Positions 15,806 through 24,612 are shown, counted from the stretch's first letter. The stretch is 40,346 nt of DNA from CAZLBC01 sp964557575 (GCA_964557575.1 CAZLBC010000040.1:1-40346); one strand, 5' to 3'. Notes: generated from the letters alone by a model not told the origin. Numbers and translations: made by a program.

Positions 15806-17052
15806 AGCGATTGATCGTTTATCTGAATTCCGAGAGGGTAGGTATCCTCGAACAGGATGACAGCGGCCTGCTGCTGTTCAGCTACGACCATGCCCGGCTG
15901 GACCGGCCGGAAGCGGTGCCCCTGTCCAGATCGCTGCCTCTTCAGGCCGCGGTCTTCAGGGGCAAGCGGGCCAGGTCCTTCTTTGCGGGCATTCTGCCCG
16001 ATGAAGGACCCCGGGATACGATTGCCGCGATACTCGGAATCAGCGCCCGCAACGATTACGCGATGCTGGAGCGAATAGGGGGAGAGTGTGCCGGCGCAGT
16101 CTGCCTGCTTGACGAGGATTCCGCGCCGCCGGATCCGCGAGGAAATACATACCGCGAGCTTGACGACGCGCAGCTCCAGCGAATCGTGGCCGAGCTTCCC
16201 CGCCGGCCTCTGATGGCCGGAGAAGAAGGGGTGAGGCTCTCTCTGGCGGGTGCCCAGGACAAGTTGCCTGTCATCGTGACCGATGACGGGATCAATCTTC
16301 CGCTTGACGATACGCCCAGCACGCACATCCTCAAACCGGAGCCGGATCGTTTTCCGGGCCTGGCGTTCAACGAGATCATGTGCATGTCCCTGGCGCGGGC
16401 CGTCGGGTTGAACGTACCGGATGTCGAGCATCGACTGATAGGAGACAGGCCGTGCGTTTTGATTCGAAGGTATGATCGATTCGTTGATGAGTCGGGCACT
16501 GCGATCCGCCTTCACCAGGAGGATTTTTGCCAGGCGCTGGGTTTCCCGCCTGAACGCAAGTACCAGGAGGAGGGCGGACCGACTCTTCGAGACTGCATCA
16601 CCCTGCTTCGGGAATGGTCGACGACTCCGGTACTGGATATTAGGGATTTCATCGACGGCCTGATCTTCAATGTCCTGATCGGCAACGCCGATGCTCATTC
16701 GAAAAACTACTCAATGCTGTACCGGGGCACCGAGAGGCGATTGGCGCCTTTTTACGATCTTGTCTGCACGCTCGCCTGGCCGGAGTTATCGACAACCGCC
16801 TCGATGAAGATCGGAAACTGCAAATCGATCAACGCTTTCCAGGTATCAGACTGGCAGGTCATGGCAAAGAAGGCCGGACTCGGCTGGCCGATGGTTCGCG
16901 AACGCATGGCCGAGGCATGCATTCGGATTTCCAAAGAAATCGGCGATGTTAGAAGCCGGATCGAGGTGGACGATGCGGCCACGGGCGAAAAACCGGAGGA
17001 GATCATAATCGCCCGGGCAGAACGGTTGTCCGGGGCATTACCGGGGGGGTAA
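15802..17052 (+). CDS. hipA: HipA-type serine/threonine kinase toxin
   Basis: 416 aa, normal HipA length. The N-terminal Couple_hipA segment (MKRLIVYLNSERVGILEQ ... FFAGILPDEG) is followed by the kinase fold. The phosphorylated loop SLAGAQDK (residues 147-154), HQEDFCQALG, catalytic NVLIGNADAHSKNYS (Asp about 297) and metal-binding FYDL (Asp about 319) are all present, so the toxin should be active. HipA kinases phosphorylate translation factors, such as glutamyl-tRNA synthetase in E. coli, and promote dormancy. The target here is unknown. It is translationally coupled to hipB by ATGA. A hairpin follows the stop and is shared with the convergent vapC gene. Confidence 0.93.
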   Translation: MKRLIVYLNSERVGILEQDDSGLLLFSYDHARLDRPEAVPLSRSLPLQAAVFRGKRARSFFAGILPDEGPRDTIAAILGISARNDYAMLERIGGECAGAVCLLDEDSAPPDPRGNTYRELDDAQLQRIVAELPRRPLMAGEEGVRLSLAGAQDKLPVIVTDDGINLPLDDTPSTHILKPEPDRFPGLAFNEIMCMSLARAVGLNVPDVEHRLIGDRPCVLIRRYDRFVDESGTAIRLHQEDFCQALGFPPERKYQEEGGPTLRDCITLLREWSTTPVLDIRDFIDGLIFNVLIGNADAHSKNYSMLYRGTERRLAPFYDLVCTLAWPELSTTASMKIGNCKSINAFQVSDWQVMAKKAGLGWPMVRERMAEACIRISKEIGDVRSRIEVDDAATGEKPEEIIIARAERLSGALPGG

Positions 17053-17056
17053 CATC

Positions 17057-17100
17057 AAAAACGTCGCCGGCTATCGGCCAAAACGGCCAGTAACGTTTTG
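17057..17100. terminator. Bidirectional terminator-like hairpin between hipA and vapC
   Basis: AAAACGT (17058-17064) pairs with ACGTTTT (17093-17099), with further pairing inside around GGCCAAAACGGCC (17076-17088). A-rich on one side and T-rich on the other, it can serve both converging operons. Confidence 0.5.
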
Positions 17101-17121
17101 TTGTCGTTCATAAACGTTCAC

Positions 17122-17559
17122 TCAATTCAGGGGGTTCCAGACTTTATTAAATCCCGCGTTTCGAAAGTCTGATAGGTTCCGGGTCGCAAACGCGTCGACC
17201 CCGTGATGCAGAAGGACATACGCCAGCCTTGAGTCGAAAATACGCCGGTATGCGTACTGTTTACCGGATGCCGTCTTCCAGACACGCTCCATTATTCCCC
17301 TTCCCTGTACCATGTCGACAACGCGCCAGCGAGGGTTGGAGCGAAAACCCTGCACCACAGCGACCGCGCGTTGGGCGGACATCGGTTTTTTGCAGACGGT
17401 CGGATTTCTCAGTAGGCAGTAGAGTTCCATCAGGACCTGCTCGCAGAGACAAAAATCATCCCTCGCGACATACTGCTCGAGAAACGACCTCGCGGCCGGG
17501 TGAAGCGGAGAATCTGCATCACATGCCGGAAACAGGATATTCGTATCGCACGAGATCAC
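17122..17559 (-). CDS. vapC: VapC-type PIN-domain toxin
   Basis: 145 aa. A PIN nuclease with acidic residues in the expected order: Asp5 in ISCDTNILFP, Glu45 in VLMELYCLL, and two aspartates in IFDSRLAYVLLHHGVDAFATRNLSDF near the end. VapC toxins cleave tRNA or rRNA. The start is GTG 17559, overlapping the antitoxin stop (GTGA). A longer frame reaching 17637 lies wholly inside the antitoxin gene and gives no PIN sequence before this point. Second toxin of the island, convergent with hipA. Confidence 0.85.
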   Translation of the reverse strand: MISCDTNILFPACDADSPLHPAARSFLEQYVARDDFCLCEQVLMELYCLLRNPTVCKKPMSAQRAVAVVQGFRSNPRWRVVDMVQGRGIMERVWKTASGKQYAYRRIFDSRLAYVLLHHGVDAFATRNLSDFRNAGFNKVWNPLN

Positions 17560-17846
17560 GAGTCCGTATCCCCATTTCCGTAACGCTGTTCGGACTCTGC
17601 GACGTTGAGGTGTGACGTGTGCAGTTCCAGTCGCCACTGATCGTTTTCAAAAGGATCAAGGCCGCCGAGTTTCCCCGGTGCCGGCAGCGACCATCTCTTG
17701 TCATCACGGGACAGGCCCGGAGCAGTCGCTATCACATATTCCAGTCCACGCCGCACAAGCTCGGCAAGCGATATCTCGAGTCTGGAAGAAAGCTTTTTCG
17801 CTGAATCGTAAAGCTCGTCGGGTAATTGTATCTGGGTTCTGATCAT
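17556..17846 (-). CDS. vapB: VapB-type antitoxin, ribbon-helix-helix
   Basis: 96 aa. Residues 1-40 (MIRTQIQLPDELYDSAKKLSSRLEISLAELVRRGLEYVIA) are a ribbon-helix-helix DNA-binding fold. The rest is a hydrophilic tail that should wrap the toxin. The stop overlaps the vapC start (GTGA). The promoter lies directly upstream with its -10 box 6 nt from the ATG, so translation is probably leaderless. Inverted repeats across the -10 box are likely its own operator. Confidence 0.85.
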   Translation of the reverse strand: MIRTQIQLPDELYDSAKKLSSRLEISLAELVRRGLEYVIATAPGLSRDDKRWSLPAPGKLGGLDPFENDQWRLELHTSHLNVAESEQRYGNGDTDS

Positions 17847-17849
17847 GAT

Positions 17850-17881
17850 ATCAAATTAACATCACATATATTTGATGTCAA
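17850..17881 (-). promoter_or_regulatory. vapBC promoter and operator
   Basis: Minus strand: TTGACA (17881-17876), a 17-bp spacer, TAATTT (17858-17853), then 6 nt to ATG 17846. A second TTGACA copy lies at 17887-17882. Arms ATCAAAT (17850-17856) and ATTTGAT (17870-17876) flank the -10 box and fit autorepression by VapB. Confidence 0.65.
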
Positions 17882-18018
17882 TGTCAATCCGGGCAACGAT
17901 CGCACTTTTTGCACAATTTTCTGTAGCACTCGCCTTCTTTTTCGTACAGAATTACCGGTTCCGGGAGTCAATATGGTGCGACGCGGAATCAAAATCAGGG
18001 TCTTCCCGCTGCTTGCTG

Positions 18019-18111
18019 ATGGCCAAAACGGCCGCCATCCCGCGGCCGGAACGTCCCACAGTCCGTGTTATGTTACACTTAACTCACCATGGTGACGGGA
18101 GACAGGATTGA
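18019..18111. repeat. 93-bp direct repeat, copy 2
   Basis: Same orientation as copy 1 (15151-15243) and 2868 bp away. It has GGCCAAAACGGCC (18021-18033) and the palindrome TCACCATGGTGA. It ends about 55 bp before the next gene's start. The short frame from ATG 18089 (MVTGDRIEIP...) ends after about 18 codons. Confidence 0.8.
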
Positions 18112-18167
18112 AATTCCAGTCCCCCTTTCTCCAAGAAACACCTGACTCCGAGGAGGCGAGGTGTCCT

Positions 18168-19802
18168 ATGTGGATACGATTTGTTCGGATTTCAGCGATT
18201 TTCTCTTTTGTGCTGATGCTCACCGCTGGCTGCAGCAAAACATCTGATGAAGAAGGGGGCGCGCGAGTAAACGAGTCCGAGACTAAGGTGATCCAGGTAA
18301 ATCCATCAACAAAACCCATCGACGCGTCGGATCCAAAGAGTGTCGCCCTTGGGTTCTTACAGGCCGTTTCTGAACGGCGTTTCGATGATGCCGCTGGACA
18401 TGTCCATCCTCAAACACGATCCGATTTTCGTACCGTCGTGCATGAACAGTCGTCATTTAATCTTCCATTGAATCCTGTAATCACGGTTAGGACCAGCGGC
18501 AAAAATGGGAATGTTCTTATTGAGAACTATGCTGGTCTTCGCTTGAGTCTTAAGCGGGAAGATGGACGATGGTGGATGTTCCTGAATCCTCTTTTGTCGA
18601 AAGAAGGTAAGGAATATGAGAAATCTATGCCGGGGGCGAAACTAACCGATGTGTCCGGATTAACTATTGACGTCCCGTTCTGCTCTCCCGGTGAGTTGGA
18701 TCTGATACTACAGGATGGTTGCCGGTTGCGGATTCCTCCGCAACTCATTCGGAAGATCGTTCTTGCGTCTTCACAAAGACACACGGTTCATTTTTTAGAC
18801 GGGGAGACTGTCTCGGGGAAGATCCAGGATGATGTTTTGACAGGATACCGATGGCTGGGTGAATTGCGGCTTCGGTGGGAAAAGGTTAAGAACGTCGAGT
18901 TTGACCAGAAAGAACCGGCCCCTTCATTCATCAAACCGACCGGCTTGGCTGCAACCCTTACGTTGCAGTCCGGAAAGAAACTCAAACTTCACGGAATCCT
19001 GTTTAAACATGACTATAGGTCCATACAGACGTACCAAGCGAGGGGGACAATGAACAGTTCCGGGGTTTCACTGGGGTATACTATGGAGAAACGTTCCCGT
19101 AAACACGTTGGTTATATTCCTATGGATCCCAGGAATTCAGGTTACACCTATGATATCCCTCTCGCATGGGTGCGATTTCTACGCCCGAAAGACAAGGGCT
19201 ACGAAGTGTCTGTAGAATTACCGAAAGGCGAGAAGAAGACCATCTCCGGCAGGATTGGCAAAAGGCAAAACTTCTACCATGCGCTTGTCGGATGTGATGA
19301 ATATGGTACTTGGGAAATACCGATCAGTTCGCTGACCCAACTGCTCGCAAACCGGCCAGAGAAGGATTATCCTAAGTCGAAAGGGACTGTACGGGCCTTT
19401 CGCGACTATGGACGCTTTCATTGGAAGAACGGACACTATATTAATGATTTGCCAACGGTCATAAATTGGAAGTCCATTAGTTGGCCGACGAAAGGGTTGC
19501 GTTACAAAATCGTGCTCAAGACGAAAGAGGTAGTCATGATGGGCAAAATGGATCTGCCTGGACTTAGAGGTAAGAACCACGAATACATACAGTGGAAAGA
19601 CATACGGAACGTCCAGATCGGAAACGAATCAGCCATTGATGGTCGCAAGGGATATCGCAATTGTGTGGTCACGCTTCTCGATGGATCGAAAAAAGATATT
19701 TCCTGCAGGGTGTCCGGAGGTTCGCATGTTGGCGTCAGATCCGACGGGATGCCGATTTGGCTCAGTTTCAATGATGTGAAGTACATCGAGGTGATCAGGT
19801 AA
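18168..19802 (+). CDS. Lipoprotein with internal beta-repeats, function unknown
   Basis: 544 aa. Residues 1-24 are a lipoprotein signal (lipobox LTAGC). Residues about 45-145 (SVALGFLQAVSERRFDDAAGHV) resemble small NTF2/DUF4878-like periplasmic domains. The rest contains at least four units of about 40-70 residues, each with a 'V-x-F/L-x-D/K-G-x-x-x-x-G-x-I' strand pair and closing in a Trp/Ile strand (HFLDGETVSGKIQ ... LRWEKVKNVEF; GEKKTISGRIG ... WEIPISSL; WKDIRNVQI; LDGSKKDISCRV ... FNDVKYIEV). Such repeats are common in exported PVC proteins of unknown role. Composition is lower in GC than the core locus. ATG 18168 is preceded by a GGAGG / GAGGTG purine run. Confidence 0.75.
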   Translation: MWIRFVRISAIFSFVLMLTAGCSKTSDEEGGARVNESETKVIQVNPSTKPIDASDPKSVALGFLQAVSERRFDDAAGHVHPQTRSDFRTVVHEQSSFNLPLNPVITVRTSGKNGNVLIENYAGLRLSLKREDGRWWMFLNPLLSKEGKEYEKSMPGAKLTDVSGLTIDVPFCSPGELDLILQDGCRLRIPPQLIRKIVLASSQRHTVHFLDGETVSGKIQDDVLTGYRWLGELRLRWEKVKNVEFDQKEPAPSFIKPTGLAATLTLQSGKKLKLHGILFKHDYRSIQTYQARGTMNSSGVSLGYTMEKRSRKHVGYIPMDPRNSGYTYDIPLAWVRFLRPKDKGYEVSVELPKGEKKTISGRIGKRQNFYHALVGCDEYGTWEIPISSLTQLLANRPEKDYPKSKGTVRAFRDYGRFHWKNGHYINDLPTVINWKSISWPTKGLRYKIVLKTKEVVMMGKMDLPGLRGKNHEYIQWKDIRNVQIGNESAIDGRKGYRNCVVTLLDGSKKDISCRVSGGSHVGVRSDGMPIWLSFNDVKYIEVIR

Positions 19803-19805
19803 AAA

Positions 19806-20398
19806 CACCACCGGCTTGGTGCCGAATCCTTCTGGGCGGTTGCGCCTCTACCGCGGCATGTTGATGATGCCCGCATCGTCCTGTTCGATGATGCCGCACT
19901 GGACTGGCGGGCCTGCACGGCGGTTGAAGAGGTGTGGCCGAGCGCGTCTTTTGATGTCCGCTGAGCGAAAGCCCTTGGAACAGTCGAGGTCGGTTCGATG
20001 GATCACTTGTCCATCAAGCCGGCAGCAGGGGAATCCATCGTCTGCTGTTGGATCTGGGTGAAATGAATGTGGGCTATTTTACGCTATCGGTGACGGCCGA
20101 ACCCGGTACCCGCACCGTGGCCCACGCCGTGGAGAATATTGAGCACATCCATACCGAGAAGGAATGGGTCCAGCATACGGCGAACAAGATGAATGGATTT
20201 CGTGTGATCTACGGAGAGGGCGCCACCCAATGGACGGCGCGCGAGCGTCGTGGCGCACGCTATCTGCAGCTCGTGATCAACCACACGGATCAACCGGTCA
20301 CGATTCATCGGGTCGCGCTGATTGAGTCAACCTATGATGCGCCCCGGGAACCGCAAAAATCAATACAAACGGAGGGCGGGATATTGTCTGGAGGTTGA
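19806..20398 (+). pseudogene. Degraded fragment of a GH78-like alpha-L-rhamnosidase
   Basis: Three consecutive frames carry parts of one protein. From 19806 (to a TGA at 19962) comes ESFWAVAPLPRHVDDARIVLFDD ... ASFDVR. From 19963 comes ERKPLEQSRSV. From about 20048 comes LDLGEMNVGYFTLSVTAEPG ... GARYLQLVINHTD. The 'DLG...VGY...V...G' strand and the later 'RY..L' strand are the usual N-terminal beta-sandwich of rhamnosidases. No catalytic domain follows, so both ends are lost. The family call rests on pattern recognition only. Confidence 0.55.
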
Positions 20399-20405
20399 TC
20401 ATAAA

Positions 20406-20416
20406 AGTATGCTACA
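20406..20416 (+). promoter_or_regulatory. Extended -10 promoter of the beta-helix gene
   Basis: TATGCTACAAT contains the TGn extension and TACAAT (20411-20416). No -35 is obvious. CTGCGG ... CCGCAG arms in the short leader (about 20418 and 20450) could form a hairpin. Confidence 0.4.
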
Positions 20417-20490
20417 ATACTGCGGTGCTGTTGAACAAGATTGTGACAACCGCAGAAGGGGCAGCCTTGAGCGGTAACAAACCGGTTGCT

Positions 20491-22125
20491 ATGATGTTTC
20501 CCAACGTGACATTGATAAGGTTCCATTCGTGGCTCTTGTTCGGGTTTCTCGGGATGCTCCTGTTCGTGGAATCAGCACCCGCAGAATCCCCCTTCGATCT
20601 CAGAACATTCATCGACAACGAACTCGCCGCCGGCAAAAAGAAGATCGTCATTCCGCCCGGCGTCTACCGGGTAAAACCCGTGAAGCGCGAGCACCTGAAG
20701 TTCAGGAACGTAAAAGATGTCACTGTGGTCGCCGACGGCGTGGAGATGATCTGCACCGAGACGACCCGCGCTATGACGATCGACAACTGCTCAAACCTGA
20801 AAATACAGGGGCTGACGATCGACTACGACCCCCTGCCCTACACGCAGGGCCGCATCGTGAAAATGTCGAAGAACAACACGGTCCACGAGATCGAGTTGTT
20901 TACCGGCTACCCGCCGGCCGGCCGGGTCGAGGATTTTAAGTACGAGATCTTTCGTGCGGACACGCGTACGCTGCGGTTCGGCAGCTACCACCAGTTCACA
21001 CACAAGAAGCTGGGGGAAAGGCGTATCGAGGTTACACGTAGGGGCACGTACCGGGGCGAGAAGATCGGCGACATCATCGCCATCGGCACCAGGCACGCCC
21101 CGGGGGGCAGTTTACCCCACGCCGTACACACCTCGAAATCCAGGGGTGTCGTTCTTCGGGACGTGACTCTGTACGCCTCGAACTGCTTCGGTTTTCTCGA
21201 AGTCGGCTGCGATTCGACCCGCTACCTGCGGTGCAAAATCGACCGCCGCCCGGCCGAGACCGACCTGAGGAAACGCGGAGATCCGCGTATCCGCTCCCTG
21301 GACGCCGACGCCTACCACTCCAAGCACGCCGTAAAGGGGCCGACGATCGAGCAGTGCACGGCGAAATTCATGGGTGACGACTGTGTCAACATCTGCGGCG
21401 ACTACCACCTCGTGATGGCCGTCGACGGTAAAAAACTTCGCGTACTGGCCAAGAGACGCCTGAACATCGAGCCGGGCGACCCGCTTGAGGTCGTGTCCTA
21501 CACCGGTCTGCGACTGCCCGACGCCAAAGCGATACGCGTCTCGAAACCGGTCGGCACGGCGTCTGCGGAGGAATTGAAATTCCTTTCAAGACAGCGCATG
21601 CATGCGCCGTTCAAACAGGGCAGACTCGGAAAGATCCATGAGATCGATATAGATCGCGCCGTCGACCTTCCCACCGGCAGCGTCATCGGATCGGCCAACC
21701 GCATGGGCAACGGATTCAGAGTCATCGGCTGTGACTTCGGCTTCAATCGCTCCCGCGGCATTTTGATCAAGGCCAGCGGCGGCATCGTGAAGGGCAACAC
21801 GCTCGAGGGCTGCCGGGGCGAGGCGATCAAGGTGTCGCCCGAATACTGGTGGCTCGAGTCCGGCAGCAGCAACAACGTCAGGATCGTCGGCAACACGATC
21901 AAAAACTGCCGGGGCAAGGGTATCGCCGTTTACGCCGTCGCCGGCAAAGGCGGCATGGCCCCAGCCGGGGCCCACAATGACATCGTCATAGAGAACAACA
22001 TCATCACTAACACCGGCGATCCGCACATATGGGTCACCTCGACCAGGGGCCTGGTCCTTCGCGGAAACAGGTACGACGCGAACAAACTCGAACTGGAGAA
22101 GTGCGAGAACGTTCAGAAGCAATGA
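20491..22125 (+). CDS. Secreted right-handed beta-helix protein, GH110/GH28-like
   Basis: 544 aa. Residues about 1-30 are a signal peptide (LLFGFLGMLLFVESAPAES). Next comes a Pec_lyase_3-like opening (IVIPPGVYRVKPV), then many short repeats of the parallel beta-helix kind, each with Asn/Gly turns (VTVVADGVEMI, SNLKIQGLTIDYD, DIVIENNIITNTG). The FMGDDCVNICGDYH segment (about residue 295) holds paired aspartates in the position of the catalytic site of GH110 alpha-1,3-galactosidases and some GH28 enzymes. The exact substrate is unclear. A frame open from 20395 adds residues that do not look like an export signal, so ATG 20491 (or 20494) is preferred. No SD is visible. Neighbour of the rhamnosidase remnant, suggesting a former polysaccharide-use locus. 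Confidence 0.75.
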   Translation: MMFPNVTLIRFHSWLLFGFLGMLLFVESAPAESPFDLRTFIDNELAAGKKKIVIPPGVYRVKPVKREHLKFRNVKDVTVVADGVEMICTETTRAMTIDNCSNLKIQGLTIDYDPLPYTQGRIVKMSKNNTVHEIELFTGYPPAGRVEDFKYEIFRADTRTLRFGSYHQFTHKKLGERRIEVTRRGTYRGEKIGDIIAIGTRHAPGGSLPHAVHTSKSRGVVLRDVTLYASNCFGFLEVGCDSTRYLRCKIDRRPAETDLRKRGDPRIRSLDADAYHSKHAVKGPTIEQCTAKFMGDDCVNICGDYHLVMAVDGKKLRVLAKRRLNIEPGDPLEVVSYTGLRLPDAKAIRVSKPVGTASAEELKFLSRQRMHAPFKQGRLGKIHEIDIDRAVDLPTGSVIGSANRMGNGFRVIGCDFGFNRSRGILIKASGGIVKGNTLEGCRGEAIKVSPEYWWLESGSSNNVRIVGNTIKNCRGKGIAVYAVAGKGGMAPAGAHNDIVIENNIITNTGDPHIWVTSTRGLVLRGNRYDANKLELEKCENVQKQ

Positions 22126-22161
22126 ATTTCACGAGAATACGGCATGAGTGAATTGCCATCG

Positions 22162-22198
22162 TTAGAAGCGTTTTTCAGGGGGTCAAAATCGCTTCTAA
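22162..22198. repeat. Hairpin between the converging genes at the right edge of the island
   Basis: TTAGAAGCG (22162-22170) and CGCTTCTAA (22190-22198) are perfect inverted repeats, with four more A/T pairs inside. There is no T-run on either side, so it is not a standard terminator. CCATATATGG follows directly. Confidence 0.55.
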
Positions 22199-22247
22199 GG
22201 CCCATATATGGCCCACAATTCGATATAAGGTATTATAAATAAACCAT

Positions 22248-23159
22248 TTACCGTGGTCCGACCCCGTCGAGCAGTTGCGGCAGGGCGGTGATCACCAGGT
22301 CGGGACGAAGCGACGAGCACCGGGGATCGTCTTCGCGCAACCGCAGCGACCGCCGGTCCCCGGCGAACAGGGCCGCCCGGCAGCCGCACTGTTTGGCGGT
22401 CCACGCGTCGTTGAGCATGTCGTTGCCGACGTAGAGCGCCCGTTCGGGCGGTATGCCCCGCGCCTCCAGTTCCCGCAGAACCGGTGCGAACAGCCGCATC
22501 GAGGGCTTGGCGACCCGGTGCCGCCACGAGAGGGCGGTCAGCGCCGGGTCGAAGCCGAGATCCCGGAAGGTCCGGCCCGTCACGGCCGCCACGACCGGGG
22601 GCGTGTAGAACTGCGCGTTGGAGACGATCCCCAATGCGGTGCCGCGACGGCGAAACTCCCCGAGCACGTCGACCATTCCCGGCATCGGCCAGGTCGGATT
22701 GACCGCGCACTCGAATGCCACGGCGATCCGCTCGACGGCGGCCGGTCCGGGAACCCGGTCGAGGAGCCCCGCGCCGGCGAGTTCGGCGAAGATAGTCGAC
22801 CAGACCGCGCGGATATCGACCTCCGGGTGGTCTATTCCCTCCTTCCGGCGCGCCGCGTGGACCGCCGCGACGGCCGCCGGGAGCCGGTCGACACCCTCGT
22901 CGCCGGCCGCGCGGAGATTCCCCGACAGGCCGGCGCCCGCCAGTGCCGCGGCCAGCGCCGCCCCCCGGTCCCGGGGGGCGCCCAGGGCCGGTTCACCCGC
23001 GGCGGACACCAGGAGCGTGCCGTAGATATCGAAGATGACCGCGGCGGCCTCCACGGGTCCGCCGGCCCGCTGCATCCCGGTCGGCAGCGGACGGAGGGGA
23101 CCGCAGAGGTCCCGCGCGATTGCCGGCAGGGACCGCCCGGCATCGCCGGGTGCGCTCAC
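22248..23159 (-). CDS. HAD-family phosphatase, possibly for a phosphorylated sugar-glycerate
   Basis: 303 aa. Motif I VIFDIYGTLL has the DxYGT form seen in haloacid-dehalogenase-like enzymes, with the nucleophilic Asp present. Motif II is IVSNAQ, motif III has Lys in VAKPS, and motif IV is YVGNDMLND. An alpha-helical cap lies between I and II. As the last gene of the gpgS operon it is the natural candidate for removing the phosphate from glucosyl- or mannosylglucosyl-3-phosphoglycerate, but this is inference from position. GTG 23159 overlaps the stop of the upstream GT4 gene (GTGA). The frame continues upstream but in that region is only a shadow of the GT4 gene. Confidence 0.8.
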   Translation of the reverse strand: MSAPGDAGRSLPAIARDLCGPLRPLPTGMQRAGGPVEAAAVIFDIYGTLLVSAAGEPALGAPRDRGAALAAALAGAGLSGNLRAAGDEGVDRLPAAVAAVHAARRKEGIDHPEVDIRAVWSTIFAELAGAGLLDRVPGPAAVERIAVAFECAVNPTWPMPGMVDVLGEFRRRGTALGIVSNAQFYTPPVVAAVTGRTFRDLGFDPALTALSWRHRVAKPSMRLFAPVLRELEARGIPPERALYVGNDMLNDAWTAKQCGCRAALFAGDRRSLRLREDDPRCSSLRPDLVITALPQLLDGVGPR

Positions 23160-24610
23160 CGGACCGACCTCAACAGGCAGAACCGCTCGGGCCGCGTGAA
23201 CGCCCCCAGGATCGCCGACCCGTCGAGCGCACCGCATGCGCCGCCGGCCGAGCTGAGGACGGCTTCGTATATCTCCCGTAGCCGCGCGCCGTACGACGCG
23301 GCGTTGAACGACTGCTCGACGACGGCGCGGTTGGCGGCAATGGTCTCCTGATCGGCGACGCCGTCGTCCGGGCGGGCGGGGCGTATCCGGTCGCGCAGCG
23401 CCGGCTTCGCGGCCACCGCCGCAATGACATCCTCCTGCATCGATTCGTTCAGGCGTCCGACGTCGATGAAATCGTCGTCGACGGCGATCTTGACGGCGGC
23501 CTCCACGTCCGCCGGTTCGGCGCGGCAACCGTAGGCTTCCATATACCGTTCGAACTCGATGCGGACGGTCTTCGCGAACCGGTCTTCGCCGACCCAGTCA
23601 AGGGGGACCTCCAGGCGGTCATACAGGCCGGACAGGTTCAGGCCCGCTTCCTTGAGGTCGGCGGTTATCTCGGGCAGGTCCCGGCCCGCCAGCGGCCTGT
23701 CGAGGAGCCACGGCTCCAGGTACGCCAGGCCGAATCCCTCGGTGATACTCGTGGTCATCACGGCCGCGGCACTGCCGATGACGTCCTCGAACGGCACGCC
23801 GGCGCCCAGCTCGAACATGACCGGGAGGCCCAGCCGTTCGGCGAAGGCAACCCATTTCCGGTAGATCCGCTGCTGCAGCGGGTTCCGCGGGGCCAGGGTG
23901 ACGCCGAACACGTCATCCTCCCCGGCCGCCGCCGACCAGAGCAGAAACTCCCCGAGGTTCTTTCTCCTGATCGCCCGCGTCGGGTAGAGCAGCAGCCGGC
24001 GGTCGCCGGTAACATCATCGCCCGGTTGTATACCCGCGGCATCGTTCGCGCAGTTGGGCAGGTAGTGGACGGTCCCGGCGTCCGCCCCGGCTCCCAAGAG
24101 GAAACCGGCATCGCGGGAATTGATCGTGCAGTAATGCACGCCGGGCCCCGCGGGGTAGAGGATCCTGCCGAGCACCGCCGGATCGCCCCCGCCGAGGTCG
24201 TCGAGCAGTTGCCGGTAGAGACCCGGCCGGCCGTCCTCGGCGAAATCATGCACCTGCAGCAGCACCGTTCGTCCCTCGCCGGCGAGCAGGGACGCAAGTT
24301 CCGGGACGACGATGTTTTTGCCGAGGCAGTGGTTGTGGAAATGCCACAGGTCGGGATCGCGCCCCAGCGCGTCCCGCGCGGCCGCTTTTACCTCGTTCAG
24401 CACAAACGACACGTCCGCCCGCCGGCCGTAGGAAAGATCGTCGACCACCCTGACGTGCGGCGGCGGCTCGCCGGCGGTCGGGGGCTCGCCGGTCACGACC
24501 GCGACCGGGATGTCCCGGGCCGCGAGGCACCGTCGGGCGGTTTCGATCATCCGCGTCACACCGCCCCCCCGGAGGTGATAATGCACGAATGCCGCGCAGA
24601 AATCCCCCAT
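23156..24610 (-). CDS. GT4 glycosyltransferase of the gpgS operon
   Basis: 484 aa. It begins MGDFCAAFVHYHLRGGGVTRMIETA, with the Gly-rich acceptor loop of GT-B enzymes. The donor-binding half has LLYPTRAIRRKNLGEFL and an EX7E pair in ITEGFGLAYLEPW. DLWHFHNHCLGKN and LPNCAND segments are also typical of GT4. ATG 24610 begins 2 bp after the gpgS stop. Following gpgS and preceding a HAD phosphatase, it has the position of the mannosylglucosyl-3-phosphoglycerate synthase (MggA) in Petrotoga. The substrate is inferred. About 90 residues after the EX7E pair form an extra helical tail. Confidence 0.82.
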   Translation of the reverse strand: MGDFCAAFVHYHLRGGGVTRMIETARRCLAARDIPVAVVTGEPPTAGEPPPHVRVVDDLSYGRRADVSFVLNEVKAAARDALGRDPDLWHFHNHCLGKNIVVPELASLLAGEGRTVLLQVHDFAEDGRPGLYRQLLDDLGGGDPAVLGRILYPAGPGVHYCTINSRDAGFLLGAGADAGTVHYLPNCANDAAGIQPGDDVTGDRRLLLYPTRAIRRKNLGEFLLWSAAAGEDDVFGVTLAPRNPLQQRIYRKWVAFAERLGLPVMFELGAGVPFEDVIGSAAAVMTTSITEGFGLAYLEPWLLDRPLAGRDLPEITADLKEAGLNLSGLYDRLEVPLDWVGEDRFAKTVRIEFERYMEAYGCRAEPADVEAAVKIAVDDDFIDVGRLNESMQEDVIAAVAAKPALRDRIRPARPDDGVADQETIAANRAVVEQSFNAASYGARLREIYEAVLSSAGGACGALDGSAILGAFTRPERFCLLRSVR

Positions 24611-24612
24611 TA

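Noticed and set aside
17076..17088. GGCCAAAACGGCC considered as a third copy of the 93-bp direct repeat.
   Set aside because: Only this 13-bp core matches; the rest of the repeat is missing and the site is explained by the terminator hairpin.
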